Shown: in pieces, positions 53,856-64,000 of the stretch
Layout: every line of letters begins with the position of its first letter
Position numbering within the stretch: the first letter of the stretch is position 1
Assembly: GCF_027107535.1 (NCBI RefSeq)
Contig: NZ_CP114283.1
Coordinates: forward strand, 1,240,001 to 1,304,000
DNA length: 64,000 bases
Source of the DNA: Streptomyces aurantiacus
Lineage (GTDB): Bacteria; Actinomycetota; Actinomycetes; Streptomycetales; Streptomycetaceae
Direction: 5' to 3'
Notes under the pieces: generated by a model
The model's database searches: none
What the model saw: only the letters and a program-made list of their open reading frames with translations
What the model was told of the DNA's origin: nothing
Position numbers and translations under genes: made by a program

Positions 53856-55268
53856 GTGCTTTCTTCGTTCTCTGCGTCGTCCGTGCACGGGCGAGGTGCT
53901 GTCACCGTCCGGCTGGCCGCGGTGGCGCTCGTGACCGGCCTCGTCGCCGTGAGCGCCGTGACCGGGGCCGGTGCGGCCGTCGCGGACGAACTCCCCCAGA
54001 GCCAGGGCGGCGCGACCGCCACCATAGGCGGGCTGAAGACGGCCGGGACGGCCGTCATCCACGAGAACGGCGAGGACAAGCGGCTCTCCGCGGGGCTGTT
54101 CGAGATGTCCGTCGACAACGGCGGGACCCTGCAGACGTATTGCGTCGACATCCACAGCCCGACGCAGAAGGACGCCAAGTACCAGGAGACCTCCTGGAGC
54201 GGTACGTCGCTGCACGGGAACCCCGACGCGGGCCGGATCCGCTGGATCCTCCAGAACTCCTACCCGCAGGTCAACGACCTCGCCGCGCTGGCCGCGAAGG
54301 CGGGCGCGAGCGGCCTCACCGAGCAGGACGCGGCGGCCGGTACGCAGGTGGCGATCTGGCGGTACTCGGACGGCGCCGACGTGGACGCCGTGGACCCACA
54401 GGCGGAGAAGCTCGCCGACTACCTGCAGCGCAGCGCCCGCGACCTCGACGAACCGGAGGCGTCCCTCAGCCTGGACCCGCCCGCGGTCTCCGGCCGCCCC
54501 GGTGAGCTGCTCGGCCCTGTCACCGTGCGCACGAACGCGAACGGTGTGACGGTGACACCGCCTGCCGACATCACGAGCGGGGTGAAGATCGTCGACCGGG
54601 ACGGCGAGGAGATCACGTCCGCGGCCGACGGCGGCGAGTTGTTCTTCGATGTGCCCGAGGACGCCCCGGCCGGCTCGGCCGCGCTGACGGTGCAGGCCTC
54701 GACGACGGTCCCGGTCGGGCGGGCCTTCGCCTCCGAGACCAGGAGCCAGACCCAGATCCTGGCCGGCTCCAGCGAGTCGACGGTCTCGGCTGCGGCGACC
54801 GCGAACTGGGCCGAGACCGGGGCCGTACCCGCGCTGTCGGCCGAGAAGAACTGCGCCGAGGGCGGCGTGGACATCACGGCGGTCAACGCAGGTGACGAAG
54901 CGTTCACGTTCGAGCTGATGGGCACCGAGCACACCATCGCGGCGGGCGCGTCACAGACCGTGACGGTCCCGCTGCGGGAGGACCAGGCGTACGACTTCAC
55001 GGTCAAGGGGCCGGGCGGCTACGAGAAGCGGTTCCAGGGCGTGCTCGACTGCCGCACGCAGAGCAGTGCCGGTGGCGAGACGACCCAGACGCTGAGCGAG
55101 CCCAGCCCCGCCACGGTGGGCGGCACCTCCGTCACGACCGCCGACCTCGCCGAGACGGGCTCGTCCGGCGCCACCCCGCTGATAGCCGGGATCGCGATCG
55201 GCCTGGTCGTGATCGGCGGCGCCGCGCTGGTCCTCGTCCGCAGGAAGAACACCGCGACGCGGGACTGA
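53856..55268 (+). CDS. Thioester-forming (TQXA) wall-anchored surface protein
   Basis: A 470-residue sortase substrate. A signal peptide reaches about residue 44. The thioester domain follows, with Cys96 (TYCVDIHS) and Gln164 (TQVAIWRY), the pair expected to form an internal Cys-Gln bond able to couple covalently to a host or surface partner. Two beta-sandwich-like regions come next, then the sorting signal LAETG, a membrane segment and RRKN. The GTG at 53856 has GAAGGGG upstream. LAXTG is the class E sortase motif of Streptomyces. It stands alone after ssbB; its ligand is unknown. Confidence 0.92.
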   Translation: MLSSFSASSVHGRGAVTVRLAAVALVTGLVAVSAVTGAGAAVADELPQSQGGATATIGGLKTAGTAVIHENGEDKRLSAGLFEMSVDNGGTLQTYCVDIHSPTQKDAKYQETSWSGTSLHGNPDAGRIRWILQNSYPQVNDLAALAAKAGASGLTEQDAAAGTQVAIWRYSDGADVDAVDPQAEKLADYLQRSARDLDEPEASLSLDPPAVSGRPGELLGPVTVRTNANGVTVTPPADITSGVKIVDRDGEEITSAADGGELFFDVPEDAPAGSAALTVQASTTVPVGRAFASETRSQTQILAGSSESTVSAAATANWAETGAVPALSAEKNCAEGGVDITAVNAGDEAFTFELMGTEHTIAAGASQTVTVPLREDQAYDFTVKGPGGYEKRFQGVLDCRTQSSAGGETTQTLSEPSPATVGGTSVTTADLAETGSSGATPLIAGIAIGLVVIGGAALVLVRRKNTATRD

Positions 55269-55575
55269 AGAGCGAACCAACCAGCTCCTTGACAATTGGA
55301 CAGTGAGTGATCACAGATTTACTCGCTGTACCGCTGGGGCTGTTCCCGCGTGACGCGAAACACCGGCGCCGAAGATTCGGCCGCCTCCGCACCGGGCCGT
55401 CCGCCCGAAGACGGGGGGCGGCTCCCGACGCCGCTCCGTGCCGACCGGAAGAGACGGACGCCGGGCGTGCCCCGCTACGGGGCCTAGGCCATACGCGTTT
55501 CCCCCCAGGGGTGGCGGTACGGCAAGATGGGGTGTATCTGCCCACTGCCGATTTCAAGCGTCCGGACGGTTTCTC
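55269..55575. other. Upstream region of ettA
   Basis: 307 bases with no credible gene. A consensus TTGACA is at 55289-55294 but its -10 is not clear (GATTTA at 55316). A second candidate -10 (CAAGAT near 55524) lies 45 bases before the gene. No obvious ribosome site precedes the TTG start. Confidence 0.4.
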
Positions 55576-57240
<1,665 letters not shown>

Positions 57241-57246
57241 TCTCTC

Positions 57247-57666
57247 TTGCGGCACATCTACCGCTGCCCGCTGCGCTGGGCGGACATGGACGCGTACGGC
57301 CACATCAACAACGTGGTCTTCCTCCGCTACCTGGAGGAGGCGCGTATCGACTTCCTGTTCCGCCCGGACAAGGATTTCCAGCAGGGGTCCGTGGTGGCGC
57401 GCCATGAGATCGACTACAAGCAGCAGTTGGTCCACCGGCACCAGCCGGTCGACATCGAGCTGTGGGTCACGCAGATCAGGGCGGCGTCGTTCACCATCGC
57501 CTACGAGGTCAAGGACCCGGACCAGGTGTACGTCCGGGCGCAGACGGTCATAGTGCCGTTCGACTTCGAGGCGCAGCGGCCACGTCGTATCACCGCGGAG
57601 GAGCGCGAGTTCCTCGAGGAGTACACGGACGACGTGGCCGGTTCCGCGGGGGCCGTCGCCGCATGA
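57247..57666 (+). CDS. Acyl-CoA thioesterase (4HBT hot-dog fold)
   Basis: A 139-residue hot-dog thioesterase: the catalytic-site signature WADMDAYGHINNVVFLRYLE with the conserved Asp, then EIDYKQQLVHRHQPVDIELW. It hydrolyses acyl-CoA thioesters; chain length is unknown. The start is taken as TTG at 57247, six bases after the ettA stop, because the fold begins at HIYRCPLRWAD. This would be the second TTG start in a row. ATGA overlap with the next gene. Confidence 0.9.
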   Translation: MRHIYRCPLRWADMDAYGHINNVVFLRYLEEARIDFLFRPDKDFQQGSVVARHEIDYKQQLVHRHQPVDIELWVTQIRAASFTIAYEVKDPDQVYVRAQTVIVPFDFEAQRPRRITAEEREFLEEYTDDVAGSAGAVAA

Positions 57667-58352
57667 CGGTCCTGCACCTCGTCGACGAGGGGGAGGCGGC
57701 GGATCTCGCCGCCTTCCTGGCCAGGCTGATCCACTACGACCGGGCGGCCGCGGTGCGGCTGCAGGTGTCGGGGACGACACTCGCGGTGTTCGGCCGGCCA
57801 CCGTCGTTCGAGGTGCTCGCGATCCGTACGGCACGGCTCGCGAAGCCCTACGAGGACGGGCTGGACCTCGTCCTCGATGTGACGGTCTCCGCAGGTGAAC
57901 TCCTGGAGTCCCTCGACGAGTCGGCGGCCACGGCGGCCGTGCCCGCCGCCGTCACCGGCCCGCCGTGGGCCGGGGTGCTGCCGCCGCGCGGCGGCTGGCG
58001 GCCGGAGCCGGGCCTGCCCGCGCTCGACGCGGTGCGTACGACGGTGGCCGCGGTGGTCGCCGAATTCCGGTCGCGTATCGACGAGTTGGCGCCCGAAGGC
58101 CGTACGCGGGCCGCACTCGACCGGATCGGGCGGGAGATCTGGTCCCGGCCGGTCGGGGACACCGGGCTCCCGGTACGGGCCGCGCACGCTGCTCAGTCGC
58201 TGGGATTCCTGAGGCCCGCGCGAGCCACCACCCCCGACGACGCCGTACTGCGCCTGCTCTCGTCGGGCACGTGGCTCAGACTACGGACGCCCTACGGGTC
58301 GATCGCCGTACGCAGGGCGGGACTCGGGGCGCTGGACGTCAGCGTTCGCTGA
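57663..58352 (+). CDS. Conserved actinobacterial protein of unknown function
   Basis: A 229-residue soluble protein with an alpha/beta N-terminal half (LHLVDEGEAADLAAFLARLI, RLQVSGTTLAVFGRPPSFEV) and a helical C-terminal half (RIDELAPEGRTRAALDRIGR, AHAAQSLGFLRP). No catalytic motif or signal peptide is seen. I do not recognise a named domain. Its start overlaps the thioesterase stop (ATGA), and its end faces the ABC transporter genes. Translational coupling to ettA and the thioesterase suggests a general cellular role. Confidence 0.8.
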   Translation: MTVLHLVDEGEAADLAAFLARLIHYDRAAAVRLQVSGTTLAVFGRPPSFEVLAIRTARLAKPYEDGLDLVLDVTVSAGELLESLDESAATAAVPAAVTGPPWAGVLPPRGGWRPEPGLPALDAVRTTVAAVVAEFRSRIDELAPEGRTRAALDRIGREIWSRPVGDTGLPVRAAHAAQSLGFLRPARATTPDDAVLRLLSSGTWLRLRTPYGSIAVRRAGLGALDVSVR

Positions 58353-58392
58353 GCGTTCCAAGGGCGTCCGGGCGGGCCCCTTCGCCGGCGGG

Positions 58393-59370
58393 TCAGCGGT
58401 GCTCGCTGTCGTCCGGCCAGATCCCGATGTGGTCCGGCTCCAGTTCCAGGGCCACGCGGTCGTGCATGCCGAGGGCCTCGGTGTACTCGGCGGGGAGCTG
58501 GAGCCGGCCGGCCCGGTCGAGCATCGCGTACTCGCGCGCGACCACCGTCTCGTGGCCGGTCGTCGCGTCGACCTCCGTGCGCCGCAGGACCTCCGTGGAG
58601 GTGCGGCCGTCGCGGATGGCGACCGTGCGGCGGACCTCACCGGCGACCGACTGGTCGTGCGTGACGATCACGATGGTCGTGCCCAGGCGCTCGTTCGCGG
58701 TGCGGAAGGCGGCGAAGATCTGCTCGGCGGTGTGCGAGTCGAGCTCGCCGGTGGGTTCGTCGGCGAGGAGGACGTCGGGGGCGTTGGCCAGCGCCACGGC
58801 GATGGCGACGCGCTGCTGCTGACCACCGGACATCTGATACGGGCGGCGGGCCCGGCAGTCCGCCACCTCCAGCAACTCCAGTAGTTCCAGGGCGTGTTGC
58901 GCCTGGGCGCGACGATGCCTGCGGGAGCCGCCGAGCTGCATCGGCAGGGCGACGTTCTGGGCGGCGGTCAGATAGGGGAGGAGATTGCGGGCCGTCTGCT
59001 GCCAGACGAATCCGACGGTCTCGCGCCGGTAGCGCAACCGGTCCTTGGCTCCCATGGTCAACAGGTCGTGACCCGCGACCCGGGCGGCGCCCGCGGTGGG
59101 GGTGTCCAGGCCCGCCAGGATGTTCATCAGGGTCGACTTCCCACTGCCGGACGCGCCCACCAGCGCCATCAGCTCGCCCTCGCGGACAAGGAGGTCGAGG
59201 CCCTGGAGTGCCTGTACCTCCACGCCGTCCGCGGAGAAGATCCGGACCAGCCGGTCGCAGGTGATCAGGGCGTCGTGGCCGTAGGCGGGGCGGTCGCGGC
59301 GGTCGGCGGCGCGCTGTGCGAGGTCGGCGAAGGTGGGGTCGGCCGGGCCGGTGGAATCGGTGGTCGTCAT
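58393..59370 (-). CDS. ABC transporter ATPase (MacB/LolD type) with AbrB-like C-terminal tail
   Basis: A 325-residue protein. Residues 35-255 form an ABC ATPase of the MacB/LolD export type: Walker A GASGSGKST, Q-loop FVWQQ, signature MSGGQQQR and Walker B VLLADEPTGELDS. The C-terminal 50 residues add a short element, YAMLDRAGRLQLPAEYTEAL then RVALELEPDHIGIWP. This looks like the swapped-hairpin AbrB/MazE DNA-binding fold or an SpoVT-like dimer module. It works with the two large permease genes upstream on the same strand. Substrate unknown. Confidence 0.88.
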   Translation of the reverse strand: MTTTDSTGPADPTFADLAQRAADRRDRPAYGHDALITCDRLVRIFSADGVEVQALQGLDLLVREGELMALVGASGSGKSTLMNILAGLDTPTAGAARVAGHDLLTMGAKDRLRYRRETVGFVWQQTARNLLPYLTAAQNVALPMQLGGSRRHRRAQAQHALELLELLEVADCRARRPYQMSGGQQQRVAIAVALANAPDVLLADEPTGELDSHTAEQIFAAFRTANERLGTTIVIVTHDQSVAGEVRRTVAIRDGRTSTEVLRRTEVDATTGHETVVAREYAMLDRAGRLQLPAEYTEALGMHDRVALELEPDHIGIWPDDSEHR

Positions 59371-59416
59371 CGGTTGGCTCCGGTGGTGGTTGTCGTCCGG
59401 TGGCTTCGGGCGGTCG

Positions 59417-62320
59417 TCATCGGCTGTCTCCCGCTCTCAGTTCCCTGACCGATCCCCGCCGCCCCGTCCACCATGCCTGGCCGGCGGCGATCCCCGTGGC
59501 GACGAGGAGCACGGCGAGGGAGGGCAGCAGCAGGGACACCGGATCGGTGTGCAGCGCGGCGGTACCGGGAGGAGGGGCGCCGCCGGGGGTGGCGAGGGCG
59601 ACGGCGGTGAGGTCGACACCGGGTGCCAGGAGGCGGACCGCCGCCCAGCCGGTCAGGGCACCGCCCACCGCGGCCAGCAGGGCCTGCGGCAGCGCTTCGA
59701 GTACGAGCAGCCGGCGGCCCTGGCCCCGGGTGAGGCCCATCGTGCGCAGTCGGGCCAGCAGGGCCGCGCGTTCGGGCGCCGCGCGCATCAGGGCGAGCAG
59801 CAGCGCGAGTACGGCGTATCCGGAGCCGGCCGCCACCGCCACCGTGTAGACGCGTTCCGCGCCGGACTGGAGGGGGGAGTCGACGTACCGCGCGCGTTCT
59901 TCGGACCGCAGCTGGACGTCCGCGGTGGTTCCGGCGGCCTTGCGCAGGGCGCCCCCGTCCAGGTGGTCGCCGGTCAGCATGAGGGCGGTCGGACGCGCGG
60001 GGGCGGCGCCGAGGCCGGCGCGGTCCACGACGAGGAAGTCGGTGCCCGACAGGGCCGGGGTCAGGTCGCGTACGACGGTGATGCGGACGGTGATCTCGCT
60101 GCGGTCCTCCAGGCGTACCGGGAAGGGCCGGGTGCCGAAACGGTCGGCGACGGAAGGGGAGGCGAGGGCAGGGAGCGGGGACTCGCCCGATCCGTCCGCG
60201 TCCGCCGGGCCTGCCGCTTCCGGGTCGGTCGAGGTGCCCGCTCCTTGATCCGCCGAGGCGCCGCTTCCCGAGGTCCGTGAGGTGCCCTCGGCCTTCAGCT
60301 CGCCTGCTGGAAAGGCCCCCAGCCGCGTCCGCTGCGCCAGCCGGGCGTACCCCTCGGGCTCCACGCCGACCAGGGGCACCGTCTCGAACCCGGCCCCCGG
60401 CTTAGCCTCGTACCCGATGCTCAGCGGTGTGACGTCGCGGACGCCGGGTGCCGAGCGGATCCGGTCCGGGAGGGCGCGGGGCAGTGCGCCCATCGCCTCG
60501 ATGCGCGCGTCGGCTCCGAGGGTCAGCAGTGCCGCCCGGTCGCGCGCGTCCGAGACCCCCGTGAGGACCGAACCTCCGAACGCGGCGGTGGTGAGCGCCG
60601 TCAGGAGGGCGAGCAGAGGGAGCACCGTGGAGACGGAGGTGCGGCCCGCGCGGGCCAGTGAGAGGTGGCCGACCGCGCCGCGCAGCCGGCCGGCGGGCCG
60701 GGCCAGGCGGCGCAGCGGCAGCGGATAGAGCCGGACCAGGACGAGCGCGGCGATCACGCCGATCAACACCGGGGCGAGCGAGACGAGTTGGTCGCCGGAG
60801 GAGTCCAGGCTCGCCGGATCGCCGGAGCCGGCCGTCCCGGCGGACTCCCCGGAGGTTCCCCGCCGCCGCAGGGCGAACACCGCGGCCGACGCCAGCACCA
60901 GCAGGGTGAGTTCGGCGACGGTACGGCGCCGGGAGGGGCGTACGGACGCGAGGTCCTCGCGGGCCCCGTGGACGCGTACGGCACGGTGGGTGACCCAGGC
61001 GCGCGCGGGAAGCATGGCGCACGCGAGGAGCACGACGGCGGCGGCGGTCCACGCGGCGTACGAGAGGCGGCCGTAGGGGACGGCGAGCAGGGCGCCCGCG
61101 AGGCCGAGGACACCCGCCGGTACCGCGACCACCGCGGTCTCGGCGAACAGCCGTGCGGTGAGGCCCCGCAGGGAGGCGCCCCGGGCGCGCAGCAGGGCCA
61201 GTTCGGGGCGCCTGCGGTCGGCGGTGAGGCCACCGGCCATGAGCAGGACGACGACGGCGACCGTGGCGGTGCCGAAGGCGGCGACGGCGACGAGGGGGCG
61301 GATACCGGACCGGAGCGCGGCGTAGGAGGTGAGGACGTCGTCGAGCTCGGTGCTCGCGTCGGCCTCCGGGTCGGTGAACTCGCGCACCTTCAGCAGGCCG
61401 GGCCCGGACTCCAGCGCGGCGACCGAGCTCGCCAGCCGGGGCAGGTCGCTCGCGGTCAGGGCCGCGGGGGACGGGGCCAGCTGCCAGTAGCGCGCGGGGG
61501 CGCCGGGGGTGCCGAGGAGCACCGGGGCCGCGTCGGGGGACAGGAGGAGCGCACCGACCCAGTACGTACTCGGCTCGGCGCCCTGGGTGGGGAGCCGCAT
61601 GATCGCCGGGGTGCGCAGGATGGGCTGCGTGGCCCAGTACGCACCCTCGCGGTCGCGCGGGGCGACGATGCCGGTGACGCGGACGGCGAGCGGGGCCCGC
61701 CCCACGGCGGGGACGTGGATCACCGAACCCACCTTGATCCGCAGGCGGTCGGCGGTCTCCGTGGTGACCGCGGCCTCCACTTCCGGGGCCGACGCGGTCA
61801 CCTTGCCCTCGGCACGCGGGAGGCGGCCCGCGCGCAGCCGGGCGTGTTCGGCGAGGCCGTGGTGCGCGGCGAGGGTCATCTGCGCGGGCAGTCCGCTGGG
61901 CCGCGGCAGCCACTTCTCCGCGGCCTCGAGGGATTTCGTCGTGCGGGCGCCGTACGTGGACTGCCCGGGGTCCGCGACCAGGGGCCGCTCGACCACGTTC
62001 AGGATCCGCTCGTACTCCTTGCGCAGCGAGGCCGGACGCAGGACCGACTCGCGTTCCCCCTGCGTGCTGCCGAGGGTGGGCGGCGGGGCCGTCACCTGTA
62101 CGGAGGACCTGCGGGCCGTCGCGTCGACGACCGCCTGGCGCAGGCCCGCGTCCTCGTAGCGGTCGATGGCACGCGGGAAGGCCGCGGCCAGGCAGACGGT
62201 CGCCGTCACCAGCAGTGCGAGGGCGACGGCGGTACCGGGCGCCGCCCGCAGGCGGGTGCGGATCCAGGGAGCCACGGGGCGGTCCGCGCCCCTGGGTCCG
62301 AAGGTCCGACGCTGTCCCAT
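59417..62320 (-). CDS. FtsX-type ABC transporter permease
   Basis: A 967-residue MacB/FtsX-like permease. One N-terminal membrane segment (GTAVALALLVTATVCLAAAF) is followed by an outer domain of about 280 residues, four segments, a second outer domain and three final segments (LLALMRAAPERAALLARLRT lies in the coupling region). Duplicated FtsX modules of this size couple ATP hydrolysis inside to conformational work outside. The ATG at 62320 has GGGAGG 8 bases upstream. It pairs with the similar gene directly upstream, which ends one base before its start. Confidence 0.88.
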   Translation of the reverse strand: MGQRRTFGPRGADRPVAPWIRTRLRAAPGTAVALALLVTATVCLAAAFPRAIDRYEDAGLRQAVVDATARRSSVQVTAPPPTLGSTQGERESVLRPASLRKEYERILNVVERPLVADPGQSTYGARTTKSLEAAEKWLPRPSGLPAQMTLAAHHGLAEHARLRAGRLPRAEGKVTASAPEVEAAVTTETADRLRIKVGSVIHVPAVGRAPLAVRVTGIVAPRDREGAYWATQPILRTPAIMRLPTQGAEPSTYWVGALLLSPDAAPVLLGTPGAPARYWQLAPSPAALTASDLPRLASSVAALESGPGLLKVREFTDPEADASTELDDVLTSYAALRSGIRPLVAVAAFGTATVAVVVLLMAGGLTADRRRPELALLRARGASLRGLTARLFAETAVVAVPAGVLGLAGALLAVPYGRLSYAAWTAAAVVLLACAMLPARAWVTHRAVRVHGAREDLASVRPSRRRTVAELTLLVLASAAVFALRRRGTSGESAGTAGSGDPASLDSSGDQLVSLAPVLIGVIAALVLVRLYPLPLRRLARPAGRLRGAVGHLSLARAGRTSVSTVLPLLALLTALTTAAFGGSVLTGVSDARDRAALLTLGADARIEAMGALPRALPDRIRSAPGVRDVTPLSIGYEAKPGAGFETVPLVGVEPEGYARLAQRTRLGAFPAGELKAEGTSRTSGSGASADQGAGTSTDPEAAGPADADGSGESPLPALASPSVADRFGTRPFPVRLEDRSEITVRITVVRDLTPALSGTDFLVVDRAGLGAAPARPTALMLTGDHLDGGALRKAAGTTADVQLRSEERARYVDSPLQSGAERVYTVAVAAGSGYAVLALLLALMRAAPERAALLARLRTMGLTRGQGRRLLVLEALPQALLAAVGGALTGWAAVRLLAPGVDLTAVALATPGGAPPPGTAALHTDPVSLLLPSLAVLLVATGIAAGQAWWTGRRGSVRELRAGDSR

Positions 62321-62321
62321 C

Positions 62322-64000
62322 TCACTCACCTCCCTGCTCGTGCAGCGCACGCAGCGACGCGGTCGAGTCGCCCCGCCGCAGCGCCAGCACGCCGGTGACG
62401 ATCAGCGGTGCGACCACCAGGGCGGCCAGCAGGAACGCGACCCGCCCGAGGGGCAGTTCCACCAGCACCTCCGGGACCGGTCGGGTGGCCCGGGACGTCA
62501 GCACGATCAACGGAATCACCGCCCGGCTGAGCACCGCCCCCAACGCCACTCCCACCACCAGCGCCAGCGCCACCAGGACTCCCTGCTCGGCCGCGATCAG
62601 GCGGGCCAGCTGGCGGCGCGGCGCCCCCAGGGCGCGGAGCAGGGCGAACTCGGCCCCCCGCTCCCGCAGTGATCCCGCCGTACTCACCGCGAAGCCCACG
62701 GCGGCCAGCGCGGCGGCGACCACGGAAGCCGCCGCGAAAGCCGCCTCCGGGCCCGCGCCGAACGGATCGTCCCGCAGCCGCTCGGCGATCTCGTCCCGCA
62801 CGATCACCTGTGACGGCTCGACGTCGGGCCGTTCACGCAGTTCCGCCGCCACCCGCGCGGTGGCGCCGGGCGCGGTCCGCAGCCACCACTCGGTGGGCGC
62901 GACGCTCTTCCCGTACCGCTCGTCCAGCACCCGGTTCACGGAGCGGAGATCGACCAGCAGAGCCCCGCCGGAGGTGTCCCCGGCGCTGGGGTCCTCCGTG
63001 GTCGGCAGCGCGCGCACGCTCTCCACGATCCGTACCGGTACGGCCGAACCGCCGAACCGCACGTCCAGGCGTTGCCCCGTACGGGCACCCGCGGCCGTCA
63101 GGAAGTCGTCGGTCGCCACGGCCTCGACCTCGGGCGCGAGGGGCCGGTCCGCCTGCAGCCGGAGCATCAGCGACGAGGTCTCCCAGGGGGCGTCGCCGGG
63201 GATGAAACCGGTGCCGTAGGTCACTGTCAGCGGGCTCCCGGACTCCACGTCCGGACGGGTCGGGGTGTTGCCCGCCTTGGGATCGGCCGTGGTGCTGTCG
63301 CTGCTGGACGTCGCCTGCCATGACGTGGGCGCCGACAGCCGCTGCTTCGTCCCGTCCGCTCGCGTGGCCGTCAACTCCTCCACGGACAGCCGGTGTTCCT
63401 CCGCGCGGCCCGTCGGCTGGGCCATGTCCAGTTGCGCCCCGGTCAGCGAGAGGGGTTCCGCGGCCCGGTCGGAGGGGGTCTGCCCGTCCGGCACCAGGTC
63501 CGCGGTGAGGCGGTGTGTCCTGCCGTCGGCGGGGAACTCTCCGACCGGCAGGTGGTACGGCGTGCCGTACCGGTCCTCCAGCGTCAGCGTCACGTCCGCC
63601 GACATCTCGGAGCGGAAGGCCGCCGGGTCCGCGGAGTCCGGGTCCGGCCGCTGCTCGGTCGCCCGGATCCGCAGGGCCAGTGCGAGCCGCTCGCTGTCCT
63701 TGGGCAGGGGCACGCCCACCTGCGTGGGACGCCCCGGCCCGAGCCCCGCCAGCATCCTCCTGACCGGTTCCTCCGCCAGGTCCCCGCGCATCAGCATCGC
63801 GGCGGCGTCCGGATCCGGGTCCGTCTCCGTGTCCGCGGAACCGGAGCCCGCTCCGGAGCCCGAGCCCGAGAAGGAGCCCTTGCCGGGACCCTTGCCGGGC
63901 CCCGCAGCGGAGTCCGTCCCGGCGCCCGCAGTGTCCAGCGCCAGCACCGCGGCCGTGCGGTTGCCGGACAGCGGCAGCGTCGTACGCATCGCCGGGGCGG
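62322..64000 (-). CDS. FtsX-type ABC transporter permease, C-terminal part (cut by window edge)
   Basis: The last 559 or more residues of a second large permease. It has an outer domain rich in beta strands, then membrane segments (AFAAASVVAAALAAVGFAVS, VLVALALVVGVALGAVLSRA, VAFLLAALVVAPLIVTGVLA) and the FtsX coupling motif SLRERGAEFALLRALGAPRR. The frame is open to the window edge; the ATG at 63989 is internal, since similarity-like sequence continues before it. Its stop at 62322 is one base from the next gene's start. Together with the ATPase at 58393 it forms a three-gene exporter. Confidence 0.85.
   Translation of the reverse strand, partial: APAMRTTLPLSGNRTAAVLALDTAGAGTDSAAGPGKGPGKGSFSGSGSGAGSGSADTETDPDPDAAAMLMRGDLAEEPVRRMLAGLGPGRPTQVGVPLPKDSERLALALRIRATEQRPDPDSADPAAFRSEMSADVTLTLEDRYGTPYHLPVGEFPADGRTHRLTADLVPDGQTPSDRAAEPLSLTGAQLDMAQPTGRAEEHRLSVEELTATRADGTKQRLSAPTSWQATSSSDSTTADPKAGNTPTRPDVESGSPLTVTYGTGFIPGDAPWETSSLMLRLQADRPLAPEVEAVATDDFLTAAGARTGQRLDVRFGGSAVPVRIVESVRALPTTEDPSAGDTSGGALLVDLRSVNRVLDERYGKSVAPTEWWLRTAPGATARVAAELRERPDVEPSQVIVRDEIAERLRDDPFGAGPEAAFAAASVVAAALAAVGFAVSTAGSLRERGAEFALLRALGAPRRQLARLIAAEQGVLVALALVVGVALGAVLSRAVIPLIVLTSRATRPVPEVLVELPLGRVAFLLAALVVAPLIVTGVLALRRGDSTASLRALHEQGGE

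Noticed and set aside
63320..63763. Short plus-strand frames near the right edge
   Set aside because: They lie opposite the second FtsX permease, are Arg/Pro/Ala-rich and have no start signals or motifs.

Overview
The window is high-GC actinobacterial chromosome, almost certainly Streptomyces: very high third-position GC, GTG/TTG starts, chaplin and rodlin genes, a tyrosinase with its caddie protein, dynamin-like DynA/DynB and a second single-stranded DNA-binding protein of SsbB type. From memory of the published S. coelicolor chaplin, rodlin and ssbB loci, the order from about 21.6 to 55.3 kb matches the SCO2719-SCO2682 interval (rodlins, chpD, chpA, polysaccharide genes, chpF, tyrosinase, chpG, dynamin pair, ssbB). 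That is recalled knowledge, not a computed alignment.

Layout. 0-1.37 kb: copper export (CopA, running off the left edge, and a small copper chaperone) behind a CsoR-type operator that overlaps the 3-prime end of a PrsW-family protease gene. 1.4-4.5 kb: the PrsW-like protease, a zinc alcohol dehydrogenase, a GNAT acetyltransferase with suspicious ends and a 66-residue helix-turn-helix protein. 4.8-11.8 kb: a myo-inositol catabolism cluster with a divergently read sugar isomerase (IolE/MocC type), then iolC, an aldolase-like gene, a decayed iolB remnant, iolD and mmsA. 12-15.7 kb: a fusion of an extracytoplasmic alpha/beta-hydrolase to an ABC ATPase, with its permease. 15.9-21.6 kb: a von Willebrand-A lipoprotein, a GT-C membrane glycosyltransferase and a long-chain acyl-CoA synthetase.

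21.6-25 kb: the hydrophobic-sheath locus, with three rodlins whose 3-prime halves are nearly identical, one short chaplin and one long, wall-anchored double chaplin. 25-40 kb: an exopolysaccharide locus. Eight minus-strand genes are almost all joined by 4-base start/stop overlaps and supply an initiating sugar-phosphate transferase, two GT4 transferases, a MurJ-like flippase, a Wzy-like polymerase, a Wzz-like protein, a polysaccharide deacetylase and a CelD-type acyltransferase. A secreted GH26-like hydrolase, an ATP-grasp/flavoprotein pair and a DUF3344 protein flank them. 40.5-46 kb: two more short chaplins, three small secreted proteins, a VKOR-type disulfide enzyme and the tyrosinase operon. 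Several rodlin and chaplin genes share a candidate ECF-type promoter (GNAACC, 16-17 bases, GTTGA), as expected for co-regulation by a BldN-like sigma factor.

46-64 kb: a DUF2087 protein, a membrane Ser/Thr kinase, tRNA-Arg(TCT), dynA-dynB (sporulation septation), two short tandem-repeat tracts, ssbB, a thioester-forming wall-anchored surface protein, the translation factor EttA with a thioesterase and a conserved protein, and a MacB-like ABC exporter (an ATPase with an AbrB-like tail plus two large FtsX-type permeases, the second cut by the right edge). The centre of the window thus groups genes for the aerial-cell surface (hydrophobic sheath, polysaccharide, melanin, disulfide formation) next to genes for sporulation division. 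No prophage, insertion sequence, integrase or CRISPR array was seen.
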